From contig OZ241331.1 in NCBI GenBank assembly GCA_965200005.1, positions 186,001 to 250,000 of the forward strand: 64,000 nucleotides of DNA, given 5' to 3'. Positions 52,669 through 61,563 of this stretch are shown piece after piece. The DNA is from Aldehydirespirator sp965200005. GTDB lineage: Bacteria; Actinomycetota; Acidimicrobiia; Acidimicrobiales; Aldehydirespiratoraceae. A program made the position numbers and the translations under genes. How positions within the stretch are numbered: position 1 is the first letter of the stretch; each line of letters opens with the position of its first letter. A model generated the notes under the pieces. The model worked only from the letters and a program-made list of their open reading frames with translations, was not told the DNA's origin and made no database searches.

Positions 52669-53610
52669 TCAGTTGCCACCCTTGAGAGCCAGGCCACGCT
52701 CATCGAGCCGAGCAACAACCTCATCCAGACTCTTCTCGCCGAAGTTGTTGATGGCGAGCAGATCTTCTCTCGTGCGTTCTAGCAGATCGTTGAGGGTGAT
52801 CACTTGGGCACGCTTTAGGCAGTTGCGGGGCCGCTCGGTGAGATCCAGATCATCGATCGTCATCTCAGCTTCGGTATCAGCAGTCGACGCCGAACCTGCA
52901 TCTGCGAGTTGAAGCCCCTCGGCTGTGTCGCTCATCGCCTCGACAACCTCGAGCAGCGTGCGCAGAGTTGAACCTGCCGATGCCAGGGCATCAACGGGTG
53001 AAACCGAGCCATCGGTCTCAATGTCCATCACCAGGCGGTCATAGTCAGTGGACTGCTCAACACGGGTCGCATCAACACTGAACGCCACCCGGCGCACCGG
53101 CGAATAGATCGAGTCCACCGGTATCACACCGATAGCAGCGGCGTCATCCTTGTTGTCATCAGCTGAGGTGTAACCACGGCCACGCGCAACGGTGATGTCC
53201 AACGCCAGACGCCCCACCGCCGAGACGGTTGCTATCGGAAGCTCCGGGTTGAGGATGTCTACATCAGGGTGCTGCAAGATGTCGCCAGCATTGACATCAG
53301 CAGGCCCTCTCATATCAAGACGCAAGGTCACGGGGCCTTCGGAATGCACGATCAGCACCAGGTCTTTGAGATTCAAAATGATGTCGGTGATGTCTTCGGT
53401 GACGCCTGGAATCGTGGCGAATTCGTGGACAGCAGCATCGAAGCGGACCTGGGTCACAGCCGCACCGGGGATCGACGACAGCAGCGTGCGCCGCAGTGAA
53501 TTGCCGACCGTGTGGCCGAATCCTGGCTCTAGGGGGCCGACCGCGATGCGTTGGCGATGCTGGTCGCGAGACCTCAGCATTTCGACGCTCGGTCGATGCA
53601 TTGCAAGCAT
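52669..53610 (-). CDS. rpoA: RNA polymerase alpha subunit
   Basis: The 313-residue subunit starts assembly of RNA polymerase. The N-terminal domain has GFGHTVGNSLRRTLLSSIPGAAV and the C-terminal domain has LTERPRNCLKRAQVITLNDLLERTRED and NFGEKSLDEV, which contact UP elements and activators. ATG 53610 has AGGAG at a good distance. It lies between rpsD and rplQ, the standard place. Confidence 0.97.
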   Translation of the reverse strand: MLAMHRPSVEMLRSRDQHRQRIAVGPLEPGFGHTVGNSLRRTLLSSIPGAAVTQVRFDAAVHEFATIPGVTEDITDIILNLKDLVLIVHSEGPVTLRLDMRGPADVNAGDILQHPDVDILNPELPIATVSAVGRLALDITVARGRGYTSADDNKDDAAAIGVIPVDSIYSPVRRVAFSVDATRVEQSTDYDRLVMDIETDGSVSPVDALASAGSTLRTLLEVVEAMSDTAEGLQLADAGSASTADTEAEMTIDDLDLTERPRNCLKRAQVITLNDLLERTREDLLAINNFGEKSLDEVVARLDERGLALKGGN

Positions 53611-53647
53611 GGGAACTCCTCGAATTGGTGGGGGAAGGAGCCCGCCG

Positions 53648-54265
53648 CTACTTGGAGTACAGCTCAACGATGAGCTGCTCGCGGACAGGCACGTCAATCT
53701 GCTCACGAATGGGCAGTTCTCGAACTGTCGCCTCGTAAGCGTCGCTACCGCGATCGATCCATGCGGGTGGCTCACGATCCAAGACGTCTACGTTCCACTG
53801 GATCGTGGCCGAGTTGCGGATCTTGGGCCGCAGTGAGACAAGGTCGCCCTTGCGGAGCCTGTAACTCGGGATCGTTACGCGCTTGGAGTTGACATCAAGA
53901 TGGCCGTGGTTTACGAGTTGGCGCGCCTGGGGACGGGTTGCACCCCAGCCCATGCGGTACACGAAGTTGTCTAGGCGCAACTCCAGGTAACTCAGCATGT
54001 TCTCGCCGGTCACACCCTTGCGGCGCGACGCCTCCTTGAACAGGTTGCGGAACTGACGCTCCGTCAGGCCATATGTGTGGCGAGCCTTTTGCTTTTCCTG
54101 CATCTGGATCAGGAACTCTGAGGCATTACCCCGGCGCCGTCTGCGGCCGTGGTCACCGGGTGGGTAGGGCCTGCGATCTAGCGCAACTGCTTCGCCTTTT
54201 GTCCCCCAGATGTTGGTGTTTAGGCGCCGGGAGACTCGCGCCCGAGGACCGGTATATCGCGACAC
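53648..54265 (-). CDS. rpsD: 30S ribosomal protein S4
   Basis: The 205-residue primary 16S rRNA-binding protein starts at GTG 54265 (SRYTGPRARVSRRL). YGLTERQFRNLFKEA and the S4 domain LDNFVYRMGWGATRPQARQLVNHGHLDVN follow. No cysteine cluster is seen, so this is the zinc-free form. S4 often represses its own operon; no such site is identified here. Confidence 0.96.
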   Translation of the reverse strand: MSRYTGPRARVSRRLNTNIWGTKGEAVALDRRPYPPGDHGRRRRRGNASEFLIQMQEKQKARHTYGLTERQFRNLFKEASRRKGVTGENMLSYLELRLDNFVYRMGWGATRPQARQLVNHGHLDVNSKRVTIPSYRLRKGDLVSLRPKIRNSATIQWNVDVLDREPPAWIDRGSDAYEATVRELPIREQIDVPVREQLIVELYSK

Positions 54266-54266
54266 G

Positions 54267-54665
54267 TCAGACCCTTCTGCGCTTGGGTGGGCGGCAACCG
54301 TTGTGAGGAACCGGTGTGACATCTGTGATGCCTGTCACGTCGATGCCGATGTTTTGCAGGGAACGGATCGCTGTTTCACGCCCCGAACCTGGCCCCTTCA
54401 CCTGCACATCAACCCTGCGCAGACCATGCTCCATAGCCTTGCGAGCTGCCTGCTCGGCGGCCATCTGCGCTGCGAACGGCGTGGATTTGCGGGAACCCTT
54501 GAAGCCAACGTTTCCCGCGGATGCCCACGAGATGACCTTGCCTTGCAGGTCGGTGATAGTGATGATGGTGTTATTGAACGAACTCTTGATATGAGCAATT
54601 CCGTGTACGACGTTTTTGCGTTCGCGCTTTCGTACACGCTTACGATCCTTAGAGGGCCTGGCCAT
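54267..54665 (-). CDS. rpsK: 30S ribosomal protein S11
   Basis: The 132-residue protein contains GIAHIKSSFNNTIITITD, SAGNVGFKGSRKSTPFAAQ and the GCRPPKRRRV tail of S11. It lies one base from the rpsD start and after rpsM. The N-terminal Lys/Arg stretch is usual. Confidence 0.97.
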   Translation of the reverse strand: MARPSKDRKRVRKRERKNVVHGIAHIKSSFNNTIITITDLQGKVISWASAGNVGFKGSRKSTPFAAQMAAEQAARKAMEHGLRRVDVQVKGPGSGRETAIRSLQNIGIDVTGITDVTPVPHNGCRPPKRRRV

Positions 54666-54698
54666 TTACGTTCCTAGTGCTCCTGCTTCCTCTGGCGC

Positions 54699-55076
54699 TT
54701 ACTTGCGCGCCTTCTTCTTGCCGGCAACTGTCCGCTTGGGGCCTTTGCGCGTCCTAGCGTTGGTATGAGTGCGCTGGCCACGCACCGGCAACCCTCGGCG
54801 GTGCCGCAGGCCCTGGTAGCAGCCGATCTCCATCTTTCGTTTAATGTCTTGGGAGATCTCGCGCCTGAGATCGCCCTCTACACGCAGGTTTGCGTCGATG
54901 TAACTGCGCAGCCTGGCCACCTCATCATCGGTCAGGCTGTGGACGCGTGTGTCGGGATTGACACCGGTTGCAGCACAAACCTCCTGGGAGATGCTGCGCC
55001 CAATCCCATAGATATACGTCAAAGAAATCTCAACCCGCTTCTGGCGCGGGATGTCTACACCAGAGATGCGTGCCAT
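54699..55076 (-). CDS. rpsM: 30S ribosomal protein S13
   Basis: The 125-residue protein has ARISGVDIPRQKRVEISLTYIYGIG, the GLRHRRGLPVRGQRT RNA contact and a basic tail. It binds the 30S head near the P-site tRNA. It follows rpmJ and leads rpsK, as in most bacteria. Confidence 0.97.
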   Translation of the reverse strand: MARISGVDIPRQKRVEISLTYIYGIGRSISQEVCAATGVNPDTRVHSLTDDEVARLRSYIDANLRVEGDLRREISQDIKRKMEIGCYQGLRHRRGLPVRGQRTHTNARTRKGPKRTVAGKKKARK

Positions 55077-55164
55077 CTCAGCTAGCCCTTTGCGTCATGT
55101 TTGCAATACCTCTTGGGACTGGAGACTGGAGTTCGAGAGACGGGACGCAGGTCGCAACGGGCAC

Positions 55165-55278
55165 TTATCCCTGCCTCTGCTTATGGCGAGGGTTTTCGCA
55201 GATCACCATCACCCGACGCCGGCGACGGATGATCTTGCATCGGTCGCACAGCTTCTTGACGCTCGGTCTGACCTTCAT
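55165..55278 (-). CDS. rpmJ: 50S ribosomal protein L36
   Basis: The 37-codon gene is small but complete: MKVRPSVKKLCDRCKIIRR and ENPRHKQRQG. The zinc-binding CxxC, a later Cys and a His are present, so this is the zinc form. It lies between infA and rpsM, its standard place. Confidence 0.93.
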   Translation of the reverse strand: MKVRPSVKKLCDRCKIIRRRRRVMVICENPRHKQRQG

Positions 55279-55366
55279 CTGTCCCCCGCCCAACGGCAGC
55301 AAAATGCCGCAGCATTGAGAGCCCCGTGTTGGCTAGGGACTGTCGTGCTGCGGCTACTACCGCCGC

Positions 55367-55591
55367 TTACTTGTAGCGATAAGTGATCCGGCCCCGCTGA
55401 AGGTCGTACGGCGTCAGTTCCACCTGGACACGATCTCCGGGAAGGATCCGGATGTAATGCATCCTCATCTTGCCCGAAATGTGAGCCAGCACTGAGTGGC
55501 CATTGTCGAACTCGACTCGGAACATCGCGTTTGGAAGGGACTCCTTGACGGTTCCCTCCAAAACGATGGCGTCCTCTTTGGGCTTCGGCAG
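55367..55591 (-). CDS. infA: Translation initiation factor IF-1, apparent CTG start
   Basis: The S1-fold factor of 74 residues binds the A site of the 30S subunit. LEGTVKESLPNAMFRVE, GHSVLAHISGKMR and GRITYRYK identify it. Known IF-1 proteins have about ten residues before LEGTV (here LPKPKEDAIV). In that frame there is no ATG or GTG, but CTG 55591 lies seven bases after a perfect AGGAGG (55604-55599). TTG 55561 would give a 64-residue form without that segment. I therefore prefer CTG. Confidence 0.9.
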   Translation of the reverse strand: MPKPKEDAIVLEGTVKESLPNAMFRVEFDNGHSVLAHISGKMRMHYIRILPGDRVQVELTPYDLQRGRITYRYK

Positions 55592-55722
55592 TGTGCGTCC
55601 TCCTGTCGGAAATTCCTCGGCAAGTACGCTTTCGTACCCTCCGTGGGCCGTCGGTCAACGCTACCTGTGGACAGCAGAGCATCCAACCCACACAACGCTT
55701 GCTGGCTGCGCGGATAGGGGTG

Positions 55723-56313
55723 TTAACCATCAGTGTCGCCACGAACCCGAGCGACAGCATCCACAACCCCTGCGAATACCTCATCGGGGGTCCCGGCACC
55801 ATCAACGCTCACAAGCAAGCCGCGCGTGTCAAACCAGTCAAGCAACGGCGCGGTCTGTTGTTCGTAGAGTGCGAGCCGACGGGCGATGGCCTCGGGTGTG
55901 TCATCTGCGCGACCTCGGGCCAGCATCCGGGCCGTGACTACCTCGTTGGGAACATCAATATTGATAGCCGCGTCGAGGGGCTGACCTAGGTTCTGCAGCA
56001 TTTCCTCAAGGGCGGCCGCCTGATCAGCAGTTCGGGGGAACCCGTCCAACAACACACCTCGGGCGGCGATGTCGTTAGCGCCAAGTCGCTCCCGAACGAT
56101 GGCATTGATGATGTCGTCTCCTACTAAAGCACCAGAGTTCATGATTGCTTTGGCTTGGCGACCCAGCTCAGTGCCAGCGGCCACCGCCGCTCGCAGCATG
56201 TCGCCCGTCGAGAGGTGGACACACCCGTAGGCGTCAACTAGGCGCGCCGATTGTGTGCCCTTGCCTGATCCTTGTCGTCCAAGGATCACCATCCGCAGCG
56301 GATGATCGCTCAC
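55723..56313 (-). CDS. adk: Adenylate kinase
   Basis: The 196-residue enzyme balances ATP, ADP and AMP. The P-loop reads GRQGSGKGT (usual Gly-Pro-Pro replaced by Gly-Arg-Gln), STGDMLR is present, and DGFPRTADQA binds AMP. The LID is short and lacks zinc cysteines. ATG overlaps the secY stop by four bases. The normal next gene, map, is absent; a 131-bp gap leads to infA. Confidence 0.94.
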   Translation of the reverse strand: MSDHPLRMVILGRQGSGKGTQSARLVDAYGCVHLSTGDMLRAAVAAGTELGRQAKAIMNSGALVGDDIINAIVRERLGANDIAARGVLLDGFPRTADQAAALEEMLQNLGQPLDAAINIDVPNEVVTARMLARGRADDTPEAIARRLALYEQQTAPLLDWFDTRGLLVSVDGAGTPDEVFAGVVDAVARVRGDTDG

Positions 56314-57638
56314 TTAAGGAAGCCCTCGTAGTTGCGCATCATCAACTGGCTGTCAATCTGCTTCATGGTTTCGAGAGCGACGCCAGTTGCGATCAACAAA
56401 GAGATGCCACCGAACGCAAAGCCGCCAGCGGCACCGCCCTGGCCGGGACCGACATCAGTGCCGATAGTCAATGCCACGAGAATTGAGGGAACAAGCGCCA
56501 CGAGAGCGATAAATAGCGAGCCCGGCAGGGTGATACGTGACAGGATCCGGGCCAGATACCGCTCTGTCTGGCGGCCGGGACGGATTCCTGGAATGAACCC
56601 GCCTTGTTTGCGGATCGTGTCGGCCTGCTTCACGGGATCAAAGGTGATTGCCGTATAGAAGTAAGCGAAGCCGATGATCATCAACCCGAAGAAGAACAGA
56701 TACACGGGGCTAGTCGGCAAGGTCAGGTGATTATCAACGAACGACTGGATGCTGCCACCGATACCTCCGTCGGGCATAGCGGCACCGATGAGAGTCGGGA
56801 GATAGAGAACAGAGCTCGCGAAGATGATCGGGATTACACCCGACTGGTTCACCTTCAAAGGAATGTAGGTGCTCTGGCCGCCGTACATGCGCCGACCCAC
56901 CACTCGCTTAGCAAACTGCACCGGGATCCGACGCTGGCCCTGTTCAACAAAGACAATGCACACCAGCAGGATCAGAGCCACGATCACGAACCCCACTAAG
57001 GCTCCCGGACCGTTGTTGGCATTTACGGCCGTGAGCTGAGCCGGCAGCGAAGAGATCACGCTGGTGAAAATGAGCAGCGACATGCCGTTACCGATACCGC
57101 GCTGGGTGATCAACTCACCCATCCACATAAGCAGCGCGGTTCCGGTCGTGAGCGTCAGCACCACAACAAAGACAGTCCACGGTGTGAAGTTCGGCAGCAG
57201 GTCAATGCCACCGACCAAAGCGCCATTGTGGAACAAGAAAGCGAAGCTCGTCGACTGGATCACAGCGATGCCGATCGTCAAGTAGCGAGTCCATTGTGTG
57301 ATCTTGCGCTGACCTAGAGCGCCCTGCTGTTGCCACTGCTCAATCCGGGGAATCACCACACCGAGAATCTGCATGATGATGGATGCAGTGATATAGGGCA
57401 TTATCCCCAGAGCGAAGATCGCAAACTGAGTTAGGGCACCGCCAGAGAACAACTGCACGAAACCCAGGATCCCGCCTGATGCGTTCGCTTGATCGCGCAA
57501 CAACTGAACCGCGTCGATGTCTACCCCGGGGGCTGGGACAAACGCCCCGAGGCGGTACAGCGCCAAGATGAACAGAGTGAACAGGATCTTGTTTCGCAGA
57601 TCAGGGATCCGGAACATGTTGAATACTCGGTTCAGCAT
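56310..57638 (-). CDS. secY: Protein translocase subunit SecY
   Basis: The 442-residue membrane channel protein has ten hydrophobic segments. FRIPDLRNKILFTLFILALYR opens it, GAFVPAPGVD forms the first loop, GIGNGMSLLIF and GIIPIIFAS-like (GVIPIIFAS) segments follow, and the sequence ends near YEGFLK. Together with SecE and SecG it moves proteins across the membrane. It overlaps adk and lies 113 bp after rplO. Confidence 0.96.
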   Translation of the reverse strand: MLNRVFNMFRIPDLRNKILFTLFILALYRLGAFVPAPGVDIDAVQLLRDQANASGGILGFVQLFSGGALTQFAIFALGIMPYITASIIMQILGVVIPRIEQWQQQGALGQRKITQWTRYLTIGIAVIQSTSFAFLFHNGALVGGIDLLPNFTPWTVFVVVLTLTTGTALLMWMGELITQRGIGNGMSLLIFTSVISSLPAQLTAVNANNGPGALVGFVIVALILLVCIVFVEQGQRRIPVQFAKRVVGRRMYGGQSTYIPLKVNQSGVIPIIFASSVLYLPTLIGAAMPDGGIGGSIQSFVDNHLTLPTSPVYLFFFGLMIIGFAYFYTAITFDPVKQADTIRKQGGFIPGIRPGRQTERYLARILSRITLPGSLFIALVALVPSILVALTIGTDVGPGQGGAAGGFAFGGISLLIATGVALETMKQIDSQLMMRNYEGFLK

Positions 57639-57751
57639 TGCCGTCTCCTATCGTCTCCGAGCCCTACCGGTGGGCTCAGTGCTGCGCAGACACCGTTGTT
57701 GTAGCAGCCGACAGCAACACAAACTGGTTGTTCGGTCGGCTGCTGACATGT

Positions 57752-58246
57752 TTAGCGGTTCGTGTGTTGGTTATAGCTTCCGTGAGCCGGTCTGCGATCG
57801 CCCCACGGCTTGTCAAGAATCTCAATGCTCCCACCAGCCGCCGTGATCGCCTCAGCAGCGCTCGCTGACACCCCATGAGCTCGCACGCTCACGGCACGAG
57901 TCAACTCGCCCCGGCCCAATACCTTTATGAGCGCTTTTTTGCCCACGAGCCCACGCTCGCGCAGAGTCTCGGGGGAGATCTCGGCTAGCCCCGACTGCTC
58001 AATGGTGTCGAGGTTGACCGGCTGGTACTCAACCCGGAACGGGTTCGTAAAGCCACGCCACTTCGGGACTCGCCGCAGCATTGGCATCTGGCCACCCTCG
58101 AAACCGATTGGCACCTTGCTGCGTGCCTTCTGGCCCTTCATGCCACGACCCGCGGTCTTGCCACCACGGCCGCCAATACCTCTTGCGACCCGCTTTGGTC
58201 GTTTGCGCGCCCCCGGGCTTGGCCGGAGTTCGTGCAGTTTCGTCAT
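57752..58246 (-). CDS. rplO: 50S ribosomal protein L15
   Basis: The 164-residue protein starts MTKLHELRPSPGARK and has the Gly-rich GGRGGKTAGRGMKGQKAR segment and the EGGQMP motif. ITAAGGSIEIL is the usual late segment. It directly abuts rpmD. Confidence 0.96.
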   Translation of the reverse strand: MTKLHELRPSPGARKRPKRVARGIGGRGGKTAGRGMKGQKARSKVPIGFEGGQMPMLRRVPKWRGFTNPFRVEYQPVNLDTIEQSGLAEISPETLRERGLVGKKALIKVLGRGELTRAVSVRAHGVSASAAEAITAAGGSIEILDKPWGDRRPAHGSYNQHTNR

Positions 58247-58429
58247 CTAGCCGTCAACCTCCTCAACAGACACCAGGTGCGGCACCCGATGGATCATGCC
58301 CCTGATGTCTCGGTGGTCGGGCAGAACGTTGCTACGGCCGATCCGACCCAAGCCCAACGCACGAAGTGTGCCCCTCTGCTTGGGCTTTGAACCGATCGCG
58401 GAGCGGATCTGAGTTACACGAAGCGCCAC
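58247..58429 (-). CDS. rpmD: 50S ribosomal protein L30
   Basis: The 60-residue protein has RVTQIRSAIGSKPKQRGTLRALGL, the L30 signature, and ends VPHLVSVEEVDG. Its stop abuts the rplO start. In many bacteria it is likewise between rpsE and rplO. Confidence 0.95.
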   Translation of the reverse strand: MALRVTQIRSAIGSKPKQRGTLRALGLGRIGRSNVLPDHRDIRGMIHRVPHLVSVEEVDG

Positions 58430-58443
58430 TGTCTTGCTCCTGT

Positions 58444-59010
58444 TTACTTCTGCGAAGCGGCGGCAGCCCGCTCGGCCTTAGTTTCCTGATACGCAGCCCA
58501 GATTGCAGCTGGCACGCAATCGGCTGGATCAAGGCCACGCAAGCGAGCCACTTCATCAGGTCGCCTCAGCGACTTGAGTCCGTTGATGGTAGCTCTCGCG
58601 ACATTGATGTGATTGGCAGAACCCAGCGACTTGCACAACACGTCGTGGATGCCCGCCTCTTCAAGGATGGAGCGCGCCGCACCACCCGCGATTACACCCG
58701 TTCCAGGTGCCGCAGGCTTTAGCAACACTCGACCCGCGCCGTTCACACCGATCACTGGATGCATGATCGTGCTTCCAGCCATCGCTACTTCAAAGACGCT
58801 GCGACGTGCTTCCTCGGTGCCCTTCTGAATTGCCAGCGGCACCTCCTTGGCCTTGCCGTAGCCCAACCCGACACGGCCAGCACCGTCACCGATCACCACC
58901 AACGCCGTAAAGGAAAATCGCCGACCACCGGTGACGACCTTGGCGACCCGGTTGATGTTGATAACGCGGGACTCTCGGAGTCCGCCACTGCCGCCACGAT
59001 CTCTAGCCAT
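58444..59010 (-). CDS. rpsE: 30S ribosomal protein S5
   Basis: The 188-residue protein has the N-terminal double-stranded RNA-binding domain (VININRVAKVVTGGRRFSFTALVVIGD, GYGKAKEVP) and the C-terminal GVIAGGAARSILEEAGI domain. It helps translation accuracy. It begins one base before the end of rplR. Confidence 0.96.
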   Translation of the reverse strand: MARDRGGSGGLRESRVININRVAKVVTGGRRFSFTALVVIGDGAGRVGLGYGKAKEVPLAIQKGTEEARRSVFEVAMAGSTIMHPVIGVNGAGRVLLKPAAPGTGVIAGGAARSILEEAGIHDVLCKSLGSANHINVARATINGLKSLRRPDEVARLRGLDPADCVPAAIWAAYQETKAERAAAASQK

Positions 59011-59376
59011 CTAGAACTCCAGCCCTTGCTTGCGGGCTGCGTCAGCCAGAGCAGCAACCCTGCCGTGATAACGGAAACCGCCCCGATCGAACACCGCCGT
59101 GGATATACCCAAAGCCAAGCCCCGTTCGGCGATCAAAGTACCTACCGATTGCGCCGCGGAGATGTTGCCTCCAGGAGCACCCCGAAGACCTGCTTCCATG
59201 GTCGACGCGGATGCGAGCGTGGCGCCTGCTGTGTCGTCGATCAACTGCGCCGAGATATGGCGGCTAGAGCGAAAGACTGACAGGCGTGGGCGCTCAGCAG
59301 TGCCGCTCACCTTCTTGCGGACGCGCCGATGCCGACGGATCCGGCTCTGCCGGCGCCTGATGGATTGATTAACCAT
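59011..59376 (-). CDS. rplR: 50S ribosomal protein L18
   Basis: The 121-residue 5S rRNA-binding protein has RRHRRVRKKVSGTAERPRLSVFRSSRHISAQ and GFRYHGRVAALADAARKQGLEF. ATG 59376 starts the conserved part; an earlier in-frame ATG lies in the linker. Confidence 0.95.
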   Translation of the reverse strand: MVNQSIRRRQSRIRRHRRVRKKVSGTAERPRLSVFRSSRHISAQLIDDTAGATLASASTMEAGLRGAPGGNISAAQSVGTLIAERGLALGISTAVFDRGGFRYHGRVAALADAARKQGLEF

Positions 59377-59442
59377 TGCTGCGTTGCCCTGTCGTCTCGG
59401 AGATGTGCGTTGTCGCACCAAACACGATGTGACTCAACATCA

Positions 59443-59985
59443 CTACTTGGCCGCCTTTCCGGCCTTGCGCTTGACCCGCTCGTTGGCGTATCGGATGCCC
59501 TTGCCCTTGTAAGGCTCGGGCTTGCGCCACTGGCGGATGTCCGCCGCGACCTGGCCGACCAGTTGCTTGTCGATGCCACGCACCACAATCTGGGTGCGCT
59601 GAGGCGAAACCTCGAACTCAATCCCCTCCGGTGCCTTCACCGTGACGGGATGGCTGTAACCCAGGGCGAGATCAAGCGACGTAGGGGTGGATTGGTTGAC
59701 CCGGTACCCCACGCCCTGGATGCGCAACTCCTTGCTAAAGCCTGCGCTGACACCCGTGATCATGTTGGCGATCAGGGTGCGGCTCAGGCCATGCAAAGAC
59801 TTGCTCGACTTGGTGTCATCGGGTCGCTGCACGTGCAACTTGCCGTCTACTGCTTGCACGGTGATCGCTCCAGGCAATTTACGGCTCAGCGTGCCCTTGG
59901 CACCTGTGACGGTCACGGTGTTGCCGTCAATGGCTACGTTCACTTCGGCAGGAACGGGAATTGGGGTCTTGCCGACTCGGCTCAC
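59443..59985 (-). CDS. rplF: 50S ribosomal protein L6
   Basis: The 180-residue protein starts at GTG 59985 (SRVGKTPIPVP), not at the earlier codons. Two similar domains follow, and the C-terminal PEPYKGKGIRYANERV is the 23S rRNA contact. It lies 10 bp after rpsH. Confidence 0.96.
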   Translation of the reverse strand: MSRVGKTPIPVPAEVNVAIDGNTVTVTGAKGTLSRKLPGAITVQAVDGKLHVQRPDDTKSSKSLHGLSRTLIANMITGVSAGFSKELRIQGVGYRVNQSTPTSLDLALGYSHPVTVKAPEGIEFEVSPQRTQIVVRGIDKQLVGQVAADIRQWRKPEPYKGKGIRYANERVKRKAGKAAK

Positions 59986-59995
59986 CTCGCGCTCC

Positions 59996-60400
59996 TCACC
60001 ACACGTAGCAGAGGATCTCGCCGCCCATGCGGTTCCTCCTCGCTTCCCGGTCACTCATCAAGCCCTTGCTCGTGGACACCACCGCCACACCGAGACCACC
60101 CTGCACCCGGGGAATCTCGTTGCGCTTGCGATAGATGCGCAGGCCCGGTTTGGAGATCCGCCTGAGACCATTGATCACGCGATCACGCTCGGGGGAGTAC
60201 TTCATCTCGATCGTGAGGATCTTGCCGGGACGGGGCTTGTTGTCACGCTCGGAGTAGGCAGCGATGTATCCCTCACGCCGTAGCACCTCAGCAAGGGCGC
60301 GCTTGCTCTTCGAAGAAGGCATCGACACCTCGTCGTGCATCGCTACGTTGGCGTTGCGGATGCGGGTGAGCATGTCGGCGATCGGGTCGGTCATGGTCAT
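59996..60400 (-). CDS. rpsH: 30S ribosomal protein S8
   Basis: The 134-residue protein has TDPIADMLTRIRNAN and the C-terminal GLGVAVVSTSKGLMSDREARR that binds helix 21 of 16S rRNA. GGEILCYVW ends it. Regulation by S8 is known in other bacteria but not visible here. Confidence 0.97.
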   Translation of the reverse strand: MTMTDPIADMLTRIRNANVAMHDEVSMPSSKSKRALAEVLRREGYIAAYSERDNKPRPGKILTIEMKYSPERDRVINGLRRISKPGLRIYRKRNEIPRVQGGLGVAVVSTSKGLMSDREARRNRMGGEILCYVW

Positions 60401-60412
60401 CGAACTATCACC

Positions 60413-60598
60413 TCACCAACTCGCCTTCTTCAGCCCGGGAAGCTCGCCGGCGTGAGCGAGATCGCGCAGGCAGATGCGACATAGCGCGAACTTGCGATAC
60501 ACCGAGCGGGGCCGGCCGCAGCGGCGACACCGCGTGTAGGCGCGCACCTTGAACTTAGGGGTGCGACGCTGCTTCTCCTTTAAGGCCTTCTTTGCCAT
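60413..60598 (-). CDS. rpsN: 30S ribosomal protein S14, zinc type
   Basis: The 61-residue form has two CxxC pairs (CRRCG and CRICL) and RSVYRKFALCRICLRDLAHAGELPGLKKASW. This is the short zinc-binding type (rpsN/rpsZ) found in the spc operon. Confidence 0.97.
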   Translation of the reverse strand: MAKKALKEKQRRTPKFKVRAYTRCRRCGRPRSVYRKFALCRICLRDLAHAGELPGLKKASW

Positions 60599-60640
60599 AC
60601 GTTACTCCTTGACGCCGGTGTGAGGCGTCATGTTTTCCAA

Positions 60641-61210
60641 CTACTGGCCGTCTCGACGGAAGGGGAAACCAAACGCCTCTAGCAGCGCCCGCCCTTCAGC
60701 GTTCGAAGAGGCCGTCGTTACGATCGTGATGTCCATTCCCCTTGTTGTATCGACAGTGTCATAGTCGATCTCAGGGAAAATCAGCTGTTCGGTAATGCCG
60801 AATGTGTAGTTACCGCGCCCGTCAAAGGATTTGGGGGACAGCCCTCTGAAGTCACGGATACGCGGGATCGCCAGCGAGATGAGCCGATCCAGGAACTCAT
60901 ACATGCGATCGCCCCGCAACGTGACCTTGCAACCAATCGCCATGCCGGTGCGCAGCTTGAAACTCGCCAGCGACCGCTTAGCGCGAGTGATGACAGGCTT
61001 CTGGCCCGAGATCACCGCTAGGTCAGCCTGGGCGCCCTCGAGCAACCGTGCCTGGGTCACGGCATCACCGACACCCATGTTGAGCACGATCTTTTGGAGC
61101 TTGGGGACCATCATCACATTCGGCAGCGACAAGCTCTTGGCCAGCGCTGACTTGTGCTTGCTGTCGTAGTCAGCACGCAAGCGAGGACGGTAAGTAGCGG
61201 TAACACTCAC
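60641..61210 (-). CDS. rplE: 50S ribosomal protein L5
   Basis: The 189-residue 5S rRNA-binding protein has PKLQKIVLNMGVGDAV, ISGQKPVITRAKRS and FPEIDYDTVDTTRGMDITIVTTA. Its ATG overlaps the rplX stop by four bases. Confidence 0.97.
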   Translation of the reverse strand: MSVTATYRPRLRADYDSKHKSALAKSLSLPNVMMVPKLQKIVLNMGVGDAVTQARLLEGAQADLAVISGQKPVITRAKRSLASFKLRTGMAIGCKVTLRGDRMYEFLDRLISLAIPRIRDFRGLSPKSFDGRGNYTFGITEQLIFPEIDYDTVDTTRGMDITIVTTASSNAEGRALLEAFGFPFRRDGQ

Positions 61211-61563
61211 AGGTCGGCTCCAGTTCGGCGGCAGATCCGCACCTTGGCACCGTCGGGGGTGAACCTATAACCCACTCTCGTCGGCTTGCCGTCGGTCGGG
61301 CTTACCACTGCCACATTCGAGGCGTCGATAGGCATCGTCTTGTCGATGATCCCGCCTTGCTGGATGTTGCGGGTGGGAGCCTGGTGACGCTTCCTTACGT
61401 TGACCCCATCGACGATGACCTTTCCCTTTGCGGGAAGGACACGTTCAACGTTGCCCTCAAGACCAGCTTCTTGACCACTCAGTACCACAACGCGGTCGCC
61501 TCTAATGATCTTCATGCGACGGCGCTGACGGCGCGACGCGCGCTTGCGTGAACGGCGAGCCAT
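61207..61563 (-). CDS. rplX: 50S ribosomal protein L24
   Basis: The 118-residue protein has MKIIRGDRVVVLSGQEAGLEGNVERVLP (KOW motif) and the VNVRKRHQ segment. About 15 basic residues precede the usual start, so a later ATG (61515) could also be used. It abuts rplN. Confidence 0.94.
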   Translation of the reverse strand: MARRSRKRASRRQRRRMKIIRGDRVVVLSGQEAGLEGNVERVLPAKGKVIVDGVNVRKRHQAPTRNIQQGGIIDKTMPIDASNVAVVSPTDGKPTRVGYRFTPDGAKVRICRRTGADL

